From NCBI RefSeq assembly GCF_013055795.1, contig NZ_JABETO010000012.1, positions 1 through 64,000 of the forward strand: DNA of 64,000 nt, in the 5' to 3' direction. Shown piece after piece: positions 52,009-60,342 of the stretch. Every line of letters begins with the position of its first letter. The first letter of the stretch is position 1. Source of the stretch: Streptomyces sp. I05A-00742 (GTDB lineage Bacteria; Actinomycetota; Actinomycetes; Streptomycetales; Streptomycetaceae). The notes under the pieces are model-generated. The model did not search any database and was not told the DNA's origin. It was given only the letters and a program-made list of their open reading frames with translations. The translations under genes and the position numbers were made by a program.

Positions 52009-53157
52009 TCACCCCTCGGTGCGACTGTGCACCCGTGCGACCCAGTCCGCGGGTTTGGCGATCTCGGCCTTGGTCGGCAGGGTGTTCGGCGAGGTCCAGA
52101 CCCTGTTGAAGCCCTCCATGCCGACCTGGTCCACCACCGCCCGGACGAACCGTTCGCCATCACGGTACTGCCGCAGTTTGGCGTCCAGACCCAGCAGCTT
52201 GCGCAGCGCCTGGTCCAGCCGGCCCGCGCCGCTCGCCCGCCGCTGCTGGAACTTCTCCCGGATCTCGGTGACGGACGGCACGACCTGCGGGCCGACCCCG
52301 TCCATCACATAGTCCGCGTGCCCCTCCAGCAGCGACATCACCGCCGTCAGCCGGCCCAGGACCTCCCGCTGGGCCGGGGTCTGGACCAGCTCCACGATGC
52401 TCCGCCCGCCGCGCGCCGCCGCGTCCTCGGCGGCCTCCGGCGGCCGGCCGCCGCCCAGCGACTGGACGGCCTCCCGGAACCGTTCCAGGAGCGTCGCCGG
52501 GTCGATGTCCGTCTCGGCGAGGAACGACTGCACCTCGCCCTCGATGTGGTCCCGCAGCCAGGGCACCCCCGTGAACTGCGTGCGGTGCGTCTCCTCGTGC
52601 AGGCACACCCACAGCCTGAAGTCGTGCGGCGCCACGTCCAGTTCGCGCTCCACATGCACGATGTTCGGCGCCACCAGCAGCAGCCTGCCGCCGCCTGCCC
52701 CGCCCGGCAGCTCGCGCGTGGGCGGCGCGAACGTCTCGTACTGCCCCAGGACGCGCGAGGCCAGGAACGACAGCAGCATGCCCAGCTCCACGCCGGTCAC
52801 CTTGCCGCCCACCGCGCCCAGCACGGCCCCGCCCGGCACATTGCCCCTGCGGTCCTGCATCTTCTCCAGCAGCGGCCCGAGCACCGCCCGGAAGCCGGCG
52901 ACGTTCGCCCTGATCCAGCCCGCCCGGTCCACCACCAGGACCGGGGTGTCGGCACTCGCGTCCCCCTCGCCCCCCGGTGGCATCATCCGGGTGAACCCCC
53001 GGACGTGCTCCTCCGACGCCTTCGCATGCCGCCGCAGCTCGGCGACCACCTCGCGCGCCTCGTCCCTGCTGACTTCCGGCCCCGGCCGCACGAACCGCGT
53101 CGCGGTCGCCACCGCGAGCTTCCAGTCGACCATCTCCGCACCACCGATGCTCGTCAT
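52009..53157 (-). CDS. Zinc-dependent metalloprotease, DUF2342 / zinicin-type
   Basis: 382 aa. The zinc motif HEETH lies in LWVCLHEETHRTQFTGVPWL, with a second conserved block LLEGHADYVMD that should give the third ligand or a structural His. No signal peptide is seen, so it is probably cytoplasmic. It lies upstream of tilS on the same strand (about 184 bp). Actinobacterial members of this family are abundant but poorly characterised. Confidence 0.9.
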   Translation of the reverse strand: MTSIGGAEMVDWKLAVATATRFVRPGPEVSRDEAREVVAELRRHAKASEEHVRGFTRMMPPGGEGDASADTPVLVVDRAGWIRANVAGFRAVLGPLLEKMQDRRGNVPGGAVLGAVGGKVTGVELGMLLSFLASRVLGQYETFAPPTRELPGGAGGGRLLLVAPNIVHVERELDVAPHDFRLWVCLHEETHRTQFTGVPWLRDHIEGEVQSFLAETDIDPATLLERFREAVQSLGGGRPPEAAEDAAARGGRSIVELVQTPAQREVLGRLTAVMSLLEGHADYVMDGVGPQVVPSVTEIREKFQQRRASGAGRLDQALRKLLGLDAKLRQYRDGERFVRAVVDQVGMEGFNRVWTSPNTLPTKAEIAKPADWVARVHSRTEG

Positions 53158-53215
53158 GGCTTCACGGTACGTGCTACCGGCTCGCGGCGGTGAGGGCCGG
53201 GGCCACGCAGAAGCG

Positions 53216-53393
53216 CGCTGCGCGCGCTGTCCTCAAACGCCGGACGGGCTGGATTTCGCGCCCGGGCGCGAAATCCAGCCCGTCCGGCGTTTGAGGACAA
53301 GCGGCGAAGCCGCTTTCACGGGGTCCGGGGCAGCGCCCCGGGAAACGGTGAAATGGGGGTGCCCCCTCCGGGGGAGGGACCGGGGCACCCCTA
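53216..53393. repeat. Dispersed intergenic palindromic element, copy 3, with a perfect 70-bp palindrome
   Basis: The core is a perfect palindrome of two 35-bp arms without spacer (53229-53263 and 53264-53298), beginning GTCCTCAAACGCCGGACGGG. It is flanked by the small hairpins GAAGCGCGCTGCGCGCGC and AAGCGGCGAAGCCGCTT, then GAAACGGTGAAATGGGGG and a GGGGTGCCCC / GGGGCACCCC pair. It fills the 233-bp gap between two minus-strand genes and may terminate the D,D-carboxypeptidase transcript. Relatives occur at about 1380 and 34970. Confidence 0.92.
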
Positions 53394-54833
53394 CCGCGCC
53401 GCCGCCACCGCGACGGCCAGCGCGTCCAACGCCCGCTGCGCGCCCTCCGGATCCGACGTCCCGTCCGCCATGAACGCGAACGCCACCAACCGCCCGCTCC
53501 CCGTGACAGCCGTCCCGGCCAACGTGTTCACCCCGGTGAGCGTCCCGGTCTTGGCCCGGACGACCCCCCGCCCGGCCCCCGCGTCACCGGCGCCGTACCG
53601 CCCCTGAAGCGTCCCGCTGAACCCCGCAACAGGCAGCCCGGTCAGAACAGGCCGCAGCTCAGGAGCCCCCCGCTCACCGGCACGAGCGAGAAGCCGTGCC
53701 AGAAGACCGGCGGAGACCCGGTCGGAGCGGTCCAGACCGCTGCCGTCGGCGAAGCGGGCCCCGTCGGCGGGGAGGCCGAGCTTGGCCACGCGGGCGGCGA
53801 CGGCCCGGCCCGAGCCCTCGAAGGAGGCGGGCTGCCCGTCCGCGAGGGCGGTCTGCCGGGCGAGGGCCTCGGCGATGTCGTTGTCGCTGTTGGTGAGGGC
53901 CCGCTCGACGAGGTCGGAGAGCGGGGCGGAGGCGACGGAGGCGATCCGCCGGGCCCCGGCGGGCGAGCGGCCCTCGGCGGGGTCGCCCTCGACGCGTACG
54001 CCCCGGTCCGCCAGCAGGGCGGCGAACTTCCGTGCGGCGTCCCCGGCGGGGTCGGCCGTCCGCTCCGCGGGACCGTGGTCGCTGTCGTCCAGCCGCCCCT
54101 CGTCCACCATGAGGGCGCTGACCGGCGCCAGGTTCTCGTTCGGCCCTATCGGGTGCTGCGCGGGCCCGGTGTAGCGCGAGACGTCGTACGAGAGCTTCGT
54201 ACGGTCCGTGCCGCGCGCCTTGAGGGCGCGGGCGGTGGCGTCGGCGAGTGCGGGGAGGCTGGCGAAGCGTTCGCCGGAGGGGGCGGGGCGGGCGGTGAGG
54301 GTAGGGTCGCCGCCGCCGACGAGCACGATCCCGTCAGTCCCGAGCGTCACGGTGGTCTCGATGCGGTGATCCGCGCCGAGGGCGGAGAGCGCCGCGGCGG
54401 AGGTGACGAGCTTGACGGTGGAGGCGGGAGTGACGGCGGCCCCCTCGTCCGAGCCGAACAGACGTTCTCCCGTCGTGGCGTCCAGGACGGCGGCGGAGAC
54501 ATGCGGACCCAGCGCGCCGTCGCGGAGCAGCGGCTCCAGCGCGGCGGCGACGCCGGCCGCGGCGGGCGCCCGGCCGCCCGCGCCGATGAGCACCGGTCCC
54601 GCCGGGGGCGGCCCGGAAGGGGCGGGACGTGCCCGTTCCGCCCGGTCGGCGGCTGCGGCGCGGGTCCGTTCGGCCGTACGCTGTCCGCCGTCCCAGGGGC
54701 CGGTGGCCGCCACGGCTCCGGCCGCGACGAGCAGGCCCGCGACGGTGGACACCGCGACGAACCGCGCCGTTCCACGCTGCGCCGCCGTCGCGTCACGCCA
54801 CCGTCCGGCCTGCCACCGCATGCTTCCGGGCAT
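53391..54833 (-). CDS. D-alanyl-D-alanine carboxypeptidase/endopeptidase (peptidase S13, PBP4-type)
   Basis: 480 aa from ATG 54833 (AAAGGGG 10 nt upstream). A membrane anchor or signal segment (about 22-42) and an Ala/Arg/Pro spacer precede the penicillin-binding domain with SxxK (ASTVKL), SxN (TNSDND) and KTG (RAKTGTL), all intact. It trims peptidoglycan stem peptides outside the cell. Divergent from ppa with only 86 bp between. Confidence 0.94.
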   Translation of the reverse strand: MPGSMRWQAGRWRDATAAQRGTARFVAVSTVAGLLVAAGAVAATGPWDGGQRTAERTRAAAADRAERARPAPSGPPPAGPVLIGAGGRAPAAAGVAAALEPLLRDGALGPHVSAAVLDATTGERLFGSDEGAAVTPASTVKLVTSAAALSALGADHRIETTVTLGTDGIVLVGGGDPTLTARPAPSGERFASLPALADATARALKARGTDRTKLSYDVSRYTGPAQHPIGPNENLAPVSALMVDEGRLDDSDHGPAERTADPAGDAARKFAALLADRGVRVEGDPAEGRSPAGARRIASVASAPLSDLVERALTNSDNDIAEALARQTALADGQPASFEGSGRAVAARVAKLGLPADGARFADGSGLDRSDRVSAGLLARLLARAGERGAPELRPVLTGLPVAGFSGTLQGRYGAGDAGAGRGVVRAKTGTLTGVNTLAGTAVTGSGRLVAFAFMADGTSDPEGAQRALDALAVAVAAAR

Positions 54834-54919
54834 GACGGACCAGCCCCTTTCGCCACCACACACCTGCGTAAGGGACACTTAATCACCAGACGTATGTGTT
54901 GATCATGAAGGAGCCACTC

Positions 54920-55417
54920 GTGGAGTTCGACGTCACCATCGAGATTCCGAAGGGTTCGCGGAACAAGTACGAGGTGGACCACGAGACCGGTCGCATCCGT
55001 CTGGACCGCCGTCTCTTCACGTCCACCAGCTACCCCGCCGACTACGGCTTCGTCGAGAACACCCTCGGCGAGGACGGCGACCCGCTGGACGCGCTCGTCA
55101 TCCTGGACGAGCCCACTTTCCCGGGCTGCCTCATCAAGTGCCGCGCCGTCGGCATGTTCCGTATGACGGACGAGGCGGGCGGCGACGACAAGCTGCTGTG
55201 CGTCCCGGCCAACGACCCCCGCGTGGAGCACCTGCGCGACATCCACCACGTGTCGGAGTTCGACCGCCTGGAGATCCAGCACTTCTTCGAGGTCTACAAG
55301 GACCTGGAGCCGGGCAAGTCGGTCGAGGGTGCCGAGTGGGTCGGCCGCGCCGAGGCGGAGGCCGAGATCGAGGCTTCGTACAAGCGCCTTGAGGCCGCGG
55401 GCGGCTCGCACCACTGA
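54920..55417 (+). CDS. ppa: Inorganic pyrophosphatase
   Basis: 165 aa from GTG 54920, 6 nt after AAGGAG; an in-frame ATG at 54905 falls on that ribosome binding site and is unlikely. Family I enzyme: [19 protein letters not shown], the metal site [20 protein letters not shown] and [19 protein letters not shown]. It drives biosynthesis by removing pyrophosphate. Converges with the ThrE-type gene. Confidence 0.97.
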   Translation: MEFDVTIEIPKGSRNKYEVDHETGRIRLDRRLFTSTSYPADYGFVENTLGEDGDPLDALVILDEPTFPGCLIKCRAVGMFRMTDEAGGDDKLLCVPANDPRVEHLRDIHHVSEFDRLEIQHFFEVYKDLEPGKSVEGAEWVGRAEAEAEIEASYKRLEAAGGSHH

Positions 55418-55428
55418 GCCGGTGAGCG

Positions 55429-55460
55429 GGACGCGCGGCTCCGCTAGAAGCCGCGCGTCC
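55429..55460. terminator. Terminator shared by ppa and the ThrE-type gene
   Basis: Perfect 12-bp inverted repeat GGACGCGCGGCT / AGCCGCGCGTCC with an 8-nt loop, 12 bp after the ppa stop. The loop contains the stop codon of the opposite gene (55444-55446) and the right arm encodes its last residues. Confidence 0.85.
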
Positions 55461-57102
55461 GCTTGGCCGCCCGCCGCGACGCCGCGGCGCCCGGCACCAC
55501 CAGGAACATCCGGGCCATCTCGGACCCGAGGTTCACCCCGATGGCGATGGCGAGCGCCAGGGCCGCCGCCTTGGTGAGGCTGGCCATTCCGGTGTCCAGT
55601 TCGTTCTGGGCGAAGTTCAGCAGCGCGAAGTACACCGCGCTACCGGGCAGCAGCGGCCCGATCGCCGCCGTGACGTACGGCAGGGCGGACGTGTACTGGT
55701 AGCGCGAGAGCAACTGGCCGAAGAGGCCGACCAGCCCGGCGGCGATGGCCGTGGCGGGCACCGGGTCGAGGCCGCCGGTATCGGCGAGCGCCCCGTAGAC
55801 CACCCAGGCGACGCCCCCGTTGAGTGTGGCGTACAGCACGGTGGAACGTTCCTGCTGGAGCAGCACGGCGAACGAGAACGCCAGCAGCATCGCCGCGACG
55901 ATCTGCAGGGCGGGCCGTTCCTGGCGCTGCAGCACCGCTTCCGGGTCGAGGGTGGTGCCGCCGATCCGCACACCGCCGTAGAGCACCATCATCACGCCGC
56001 AGACGATGCCGACGATCAGGTACATGACCTCCAGCAGGCGGGCCGAGGCGGTGATGTAGAAGCCCGTCAGGCCGTCCTGGACGCCCGCGACGAGCGCCCG
56101 CCCGGGGATCAGCGCGAAGAGCCCGCCCGTGATCACGGCGGACGCCTGGACGTGGACGACGTCCTGGGCGGTACTGAGCGCCACGCCCATCGCGGCGGGC
56201 GGCATCGCGGCCACCACGAACTGGTAGAACTCCGGCAGCCCGCGCCCCGAGGCGAGCCAGGCCAGCCGGTCGCCCAGCATCGCGCCCGCGGCGGCCGCGA
56301 GGAACACCACGACCCCGCCGCCGACCAGCATGCTCGCCGCGCCGGCGAGCAGCCCGGCGGCCAGGGTCAGCCCCCAGCCGGGGTACGGGTGCCGGTTGCG
56401 GCGTATCTCGGCGAGGCCGCGGTACGCCTCCTCCAGGGTGAGCCCCTGCGACGTGATGTCGTGGACGAGCCGGAAGACGGCCGAGAGGCGGGTGTAGTCG
56501 GTGCCCCGCCTGCGCACGGTGCGGCTGGCGGTGACGGGATCGTCCACGAGGGACGGCTGGTAGCTGACGGACAGCAGGGTGAAGGTCACATTGGGCTCGC
56601 AGCGGTGGAGCCCGTACGCGTGCGCGACGCCGTACATCGCCGCCTCGACGTCCTCGGCGCCCTCGCCGCCCGCGAGCAGCAGCTCGCCGATGCGCAGGGT
56701 CAGGTCGAGGACGCGCGGGACCGGAAGTCCGGCCTCCTCCTCCTTGGCCGGCCGCTCCGGGACCGGCCGTTCGCCGACCGGCATCCGGACCATGGTGCGC
56801 ATCCGGTCCTGCCAGGGCGCGTCCTTGGTGAGGCTGACGAGCGGGGTGCCGAACGGCGGGGTGATCTCGGGGTACGCCATGGCGCCCGCGGGCCGGCTGA
56901 AGGCCGAGCCCTCCGGGCGCCGGTCCTCGGGCTCCGCGACGCCCTCCGGGACGGCGAACTCCGACGTCGGGTGTTCGTCCTCCGGCGGCGCCGGCAGAGG
57001 TACGCCGAGGGGCGGTGTGAAGGCGCTGTGCGCCTCGTCGCTCTGCGGCTTGCGGTCCTCTCCGGGATCCGGCTGCCCGCCGCCCCGCTGCCGATCAGCC
57101 AC
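55444..57102 (-). CDS. Threonine/serine exporter (ThrE family) membrane protein
   Basis: 552 aa from GTG 57102 (GGAGGAG upstream; the frame is open to 57135). A Pro/Glu-rich cytoplasmic tail of about 110 residues is followed by a soluble ThrE domain (VLDLTLRIGELLLAGGEGAEDVEAAM, LHRCEPNVTFTLLSVSY) and about ten membrane segments (two five-helix halves, the second beginning near IVAAMLLAFSFAVLL). Exports threonine, serine or related small molecules in corynebacteria; the substrate here is unverified. Confidence 0.92.
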   Translation of the reverse strand: MADRQRGGGQPDPGEDRKPQSDEAHSAFTPPLGVPLPAPPEDEHPTSEFAVPEGVAEPEDRRPEGSAFSRPAGAMAYPEITPPFGTPLVSLTKDAPWQDRMRTMVRMPVGERPVPERPAKEEEAGLPVPRVLDLTLRIGELLLAGGEGAEDVEAAMYGVAHAYGLHRCEPNVTFTLLSVSYQPSLVDDPVTASRTVRRRGTDYTRLSAVFRLVHDITSQGLTLEEAYRGLAEIRRNRHPYPGWGLTLAAGLLAGAASMLVGGGVVVFLAAAAGAMLGDRLAWLASGRGLPEFYQFVVAAMPPAAMGVALSTAQDVVHVQASAVITGGLFALIPGRALVAGVQDGLTGFYITASARLLEVMYLIVGIVCGVMMVLYGGVRIGGTTLDPEAVLQRQERPALQIVAAMLLAFSFAVLLQQERSTVLYATLNGGVAWVVYGALADTGGLDPVPATAIAAGLVGLFGQLLSRYQYTSALPYVTAAIGPLLPGSAVYFALLNFAQNELDTGMASLTKAAALALAIAIGVNLGSEMARMFLVVPGAAASRRAAKRTRGF

Positions 57103-57226
57103 CACGAGCTCCTCCACGCCTCCTGTCCGGGTCAACCATGCCCGATCAGGAGTACGAGTGCCCAGTGGGGGTCGTGGGACTCAGGTGAACTTCGGCCGAA
57201 CCCTGTGAGCGGCCCGCAGGCCCGTC

Positions 57227-58102
57227 TCAGCGCCGCGCGTGCCGCCCGCGCGGCGGGCGCTGCTGCGGCTGCTGCGGGTCCCCGGGCTGCCGCGCGTCCT
57301 GCGCCGCGCCGGGCTGCCCGTCCACCGGGGGCAGCGGGTACGGCTGCACGTCCTGGTAGTGCGGCGGCACCTGGGAGTACTCGCGCGGCGGCTGCGGCCC
57401 GCTGGGCACCCCTCCGGCGGGAGCGGGCCCTGTCGCGGCAGGCCCGGTGGCGGCCGGCGGGCCGGCCTTCTTGGACCTGGAGCGGGCCTTCAGGAACTCG
57501 ATCACGACCGGCACGACCGAGATCAGCACGATCGCCACCAGCATCATCTCGATGTTGGTCCGTACGAACTCGATCTTGCCGAGCACCGCGCCCAGCAGCG
57601 TCACCCCGGCGCCCCACAGGACGCCGCCGATGATGTTGAAGGTCAGGAAGGAGCGGTAGTTCATCCGGCTCACGCCGGCGATGATCGGCGTGAAGGTCCG
57701 GATGATCGGCACGAAGCGGGCCAGGACCAGCGATTTCGGGCCGTACTTCTCGAAGAACTCGTGCGCCTTCTCGACGTTCTCCTGCTTGAAGAGCTTCGAG
57801 TCGGGGCGCCGGAAGAGCGCGGGGCCCACCTTGCGGCCGAAGAGGTATCCCGCCTGGTCACCGAGGATGGCCGCCAGCACGACCAGGGCGCACACCACCC
57901 ACAGGGGGTAGTCGTCCAGCTTGCCGGTGGTCACCAGCAGGCCCGTGGTGAACAGGAGCGAGTCGCCCGGGAGGAAGAAGCCGATCAGCAGGCCGGACTC
58001 GGCGAAGACGATCGTCAGCACACCGAGCAGGCCGAACTGACCGATCAGGTAATCCGCGTCCAGCCATTGCGGGCCGAGCGCGAGAGTGGTCGCGGGGGTC
58101 AC
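57227..58102 (-). CDS. DedA family membrane protein
   Basis: 291 aa from GTG 58102. The DedA (SNARE-associated) domain has FAESGLLIGFFLPGDSLLF, GDQAGYLFGRKVG and the conserved RFVPIIRTFTPIIAGVSRM; four to five membrane helices. Such proteins act in membrane homeostasis, with undecaprenyl-phosphate recycling shown for some members. The last 80 residues are a Pro/Gln-rich cytoplasmic tail. Confidence 0.95.
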   Translation of the reverse strand: MTPATTLALGPQWLDADYLIGQFGLLGVLTIVFAESGLLIGFFLPGDSLLFTTGLLVTTGKLDDYPLWVVCALVVLAAILGDQAGYLFGRKVGPALFRRPDSKLFKQENVEKAHEFFEKYGPKSLVLARFVPIIRTFTPIIAGVSRMNYRSFLTFNIIGGVLWGAGVTLLGAVLGKIEFVRTNIEMMLVAIVLISVVPVVIEFLKARSRSKKAGPPAATGPAATGPAPAGGVPSGPQPPREYSQVPPHYQDVQPYPLPPVDGQPGAAQDARQPGDPQQPQQRPPRGRHARR

Positions 58103-58327
58103 GGGTGACAGCTCCTGGGTCGGGGGCGCAGGCTCGTGCGAGGCCCGGGCACAGGCGGGGGAGAGGGTGCGTGCCGCTCAAAGGTAGCAACGCAGCCGGG
58201 GACCCCCCGGTTCCAGCCGTCTCCCCGGATCGCTCCCCCGGCCGGCGCAACCCCGCGGCCCCGGCGTGCGTCCCGCTCCACAAGCGGAAGAATTTCCGTT
58301 AAACCGCACAATCGAAGGTGGACGCAG

Positions 58328-58696
58328 ATGAGTATCGACGAGTTCGGCGGCGGTCAGCACGAGCAGGCCGATGTGCTCGTGGTCACCACGAACGACGTGC
58401 CGGGCTACCGGGTCGAACGCGTCATCGGCGAGGTCTTCGGCCTCACCGTGCGCTCGCGGCATGTGGGCAGCCAGATCGGCGCCGGCCTGAAGTCGCTGAT
58501 CGGCGGCGAGCTCAAGGGGCTCACCAAGACCCTCGTCCAGACCCGCAACCAGGCGATGGAGCGCCTCATCGAGCAGGCGCGGGCACGCGGCGCCAACGCG
58601 GTCCTGATGTTCCGCTTCGACGTCACCGACGCGCAGGACGTCGGCACGGAGGTCTGCGCCTACGGGACGGCCGTGGTCATCGCGCCCCACCAGTGA
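58328..58696 (+). CDS. UPF0145 (YbjQ) family protein
   Basis: 122 aa. The whole length matches the YbjQ fold: VVTTNDVPGYRVERVIGEVFGLTVRS, then the helix NQAMERLIEQARARGANAVLMFRFDV. These small proteins form pentamers in known structures; their function is unclear. A 225-bp divergent region lies between this gene and dedA. Confidence 0.94.
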   Translation: MSIDEFGGGQHEQADVLVVTTNDVPGYRVERVIGEVFGLTVRSRHVGSQIGAGLKSLIGGELKGLTKTLVQTRNQAMERLIEQARARGANAVLMFRFDVTDAQDVGTEVCAYGTAVVIAPHQ

Positions 58697-58708
58697 CCCC
58701 GCCCGCCC

Positions 58709-58750
58709 CGGGGGCGCCGTACGAGCCGCACGGCCCCTACGGCGCCCCCG
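58709..58750. terminator. Terminator between convergent UPF0145 gene and tipA homologue
   Basis: Perfect 13-bp inverted repeat (58709-58721 and 58738-58750, CGGGGGCGCCGTA) with a 16-nt loop. It ends 7 bp before the tipA-type stop. Confidence 0.8.
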
Positions 58751-58757
58751 GCGCGCG

Positions 58758-59516
58758 TCAGGCCCTCCGTGCCGCGTTGGCGACGATCGCGTCGCGGAGG
58801 AACGCCGCCATCCCCGGCCGGATCGCGTCGTACGTCGCCGTGAACCGCTCGTCCGCGACGTACATCTCGGCCAGCCCGAGGTGGATCTCGTAGGTGCAGT
58901 CGTACCAGTGGGCGCCGATCAGCCGCCGGTGCTCCTCCGCCAGATCCATGGCCGCCTCCGACCCCGGCGCGGCCTCCTCGGCCATCAGCGCGGCGATCCG
59001 GGCGTTGAGCGCGTCCGTCTCCTCCTTGATCCGCAGCCAGTCCTCCTTGCCGTACCCGGCGGTCCTGCGGCGCGACTCCTCGTAGAGGTCGCAGTCGCCC
59101 CAGCGCCGTTCCACCTCCTCGGTGTACGCGTCGGGATCGAAGTCGCCGAAGACCTCGAACTTCTCCTCGGGGGTGAGGGTGATCCCCATCTTCCGTGCCT
59201 CCATCGCGTGTTCGACGGCGGCGGCCATCTCCCGGAGCCGGTCGATCCGCCCGGTCAGCAGCCCGTGCTGGCGCCGCAGGTGTTCCGTCGGATCGGCGTC
59301 CGGATCGTCGAGCAGCTTCGCCACCTCGTCGAGCGGGAACCCGAGCTCCCGGTAGAACCGGATCTGCTGCAGCCGGTCGAGATCCGCCTCCTCGTACCGC
59401 CGGTGCCCCGCCGGACTGCGCCCGCTCGGGACGAGCAGCCCGATCTCGTCGTAGTGGTGCAGCGTCCGCTTGGTCACACCGGCGACGGCGGCGACCTGTC
59501 CCACGGAGTAGCTCAC
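58758..59516 (-). CDS. tipA: MerR family regulator, TipA-type (thiopeptide-responsive) homologue
   Basis: 252 aa from GTG 59516. N-terminal MerR helix-turn-helix (SYSVGQVAAVAGVTKRTLHH) and coiled coil, then the TipAS ligand domain starting at Met110 (MGITLTPEEKFEVFGDFDPD). It aligns without gaps over most of its length with TipAL of S. lividans as I remember it. Met110 (ATG 59187-59189) has its own GGAGG 8 nt upstream, so the short TipAS form can be made from an internal start. Cys207 (YDCTYEIH) is kept; the Cys that I recall at 214 in TipAL is Gly here. Autoregulated promoter at 59546-59576. Confidence 0.93.
   Translation of the reverse strand: MSYSVGQVAAVAGVTKRTLHHYDEIGLLVPSGRSPAGHRRYEEADLDRLQQIRFYRELGFPLDEVAKLLDDPDADPTEHLRRQHGLLTGRIDRLREMAAAVEHAMEARKMGITLTPEEKFEVFGDFDPDAYTEEVERRWGDCDLYEESRRRTAGYGKEDWLRIKEETDALNARIAALMAEEAAPGSEAAMDLAEEHRRLIGAHWYDCTYEIHLGLAEMYVADERFTATYDAIRPGMAAFLRDAIVANAARRA
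59187..59202 (-). promoter_or_regulatory. Internal ribosome binding site and start for the TipAS form
   Basis: On the minus strand GGAGG (59202-59198), 8 nt, then ATG (59189-59187) in frame with codon 110 of the tipA homologue. In S. lividans the same internal initiation gives an excess of the ligand-binding domain alone. Confidence 0.75.
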
Positions 59517-59545
59517 GTTCCCGTTCCCTTCTCTGTCCGCCTCCC

Positions 59546-59576
59546 ACGGTGAGGGGTCACGTTGCGTGAGGTGCAA
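59546..59576 (-). promoter_or_regulatory. MerR-type tipA promoter with 19-bp spacer and operator
   Basis: Minus strand: -35 TTGCAC (59576-59571), a 19-bp spacer, -10 CACCGT (59551-59546). The long spacer holds the inverted repeat TCACG-N3-CGTGA (59557-59569). This layout, including the TTGCACCTCACG beginning, matches the thiostrepton-inducible tipA promoter as I recall it; the long spacer is what MerR-family activators correct by bending DNA. Confidence 0.8.
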
Positions 59577-59692
59577 GCGGAGGGCGCGCGGAGGGGAAAA
59601 ACGGTACGCCGTCACCCGCATGGGTGGCGCTACGGTCGAGAACGGGGAGGATGTCCAGAACACCCGACACGATCTCTGTCATGGGAGCAGTG

Positions 59693-60307
59693 ATGGCCGC
59701 AGAAGCCAGGCATCGGCAGTGGGAGCAGGCCACCCCGGACAACTGGATGTACCCGCCCGAGGACGGCTGGACGTACGACCAGGTGAGGGAGCTGATCCTG
59801 CCGTTCGACTGGGAACTTCTGGATGGGAAAATCATGGTGCGAGGGGCCACGAAGTGGTGGCACAACCGAGTCCGGAACCAGTTGTTCATTCGACTGGAGG
59901 CGGCCCGAAGCGAGTCCTTCGCCGTGGACGCCGAACAGACGATTTTCCTCGACGAACGCAACGTCCCCAGGCCCGACATCGTAGTCTTCGACAAGACAGG
60001 GCTCGACATCCGCACTCTTGACTGCATCCCGGTCGAGAAGGCCGTCCTCGCCGTCGAGGTCGTGTCCCCCGGGTCGCGCAAGGAGGACCGCTTCCTGAAG
60101 CCGGGGGTGTTCGCCGAGGCCGGGATCGACCACTACTGGCGCGTCGAGCGGAGTGAGGACGACGTCCCCGTGGTCCATGAGTTCTGGCTGCACCACGAGG
60201 CGGGTGTCTACGCCCCGAGCCCCGACTGCCCCACGCACACCGGAAAGCTCCGGACCACCGTCCCCTTCCCCGTCGAGATCGACCTCGCCTCCCTGATCGA
60301 CGTCTGA
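59693..60307 (+). CDS. Uma2 family (PD-(D/E)XK nuclease fold) protein
   Basis: 204 aa from ATG 59693 (GGGAG upstream). Uma2 pattern: ELLDGKIMVRGATKWWHNRV, AEQTIFLDERNVPRPDIVVFD with the catalytic Asp, and AVLAVEVVSPGSRKEDRFLKPGVFAEAGIDHYWRV with the ExK-type site. Such proteins are numerous in actinobacteria and cyanobacteria and their biological role is not settled. gadB follows after 35 bp. Confidence 0.92.
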   Translation: MAAEARHRQWEQATPDNWMYPPEDGWTYDQVRELILPFDWELLDGKIMVRGATKWWHNRVRNQLFIRLEAARSESFAVDAEQTIFLDERNVPRPDIVVFDKTGLDIRTLDCIPVEKAVLAVEVVSPGSRKEDRFLKPGVFAEAGIDHYWRVERSEDDVPVVHEFWLHHEAGVYAPSPDCPTHTGKLRTTVPFPVEIDLASLIDV

Positions 60308-60342
60308 GCGTGGCGCCCCGCGCGACGTGGTACGCGTCCCGC

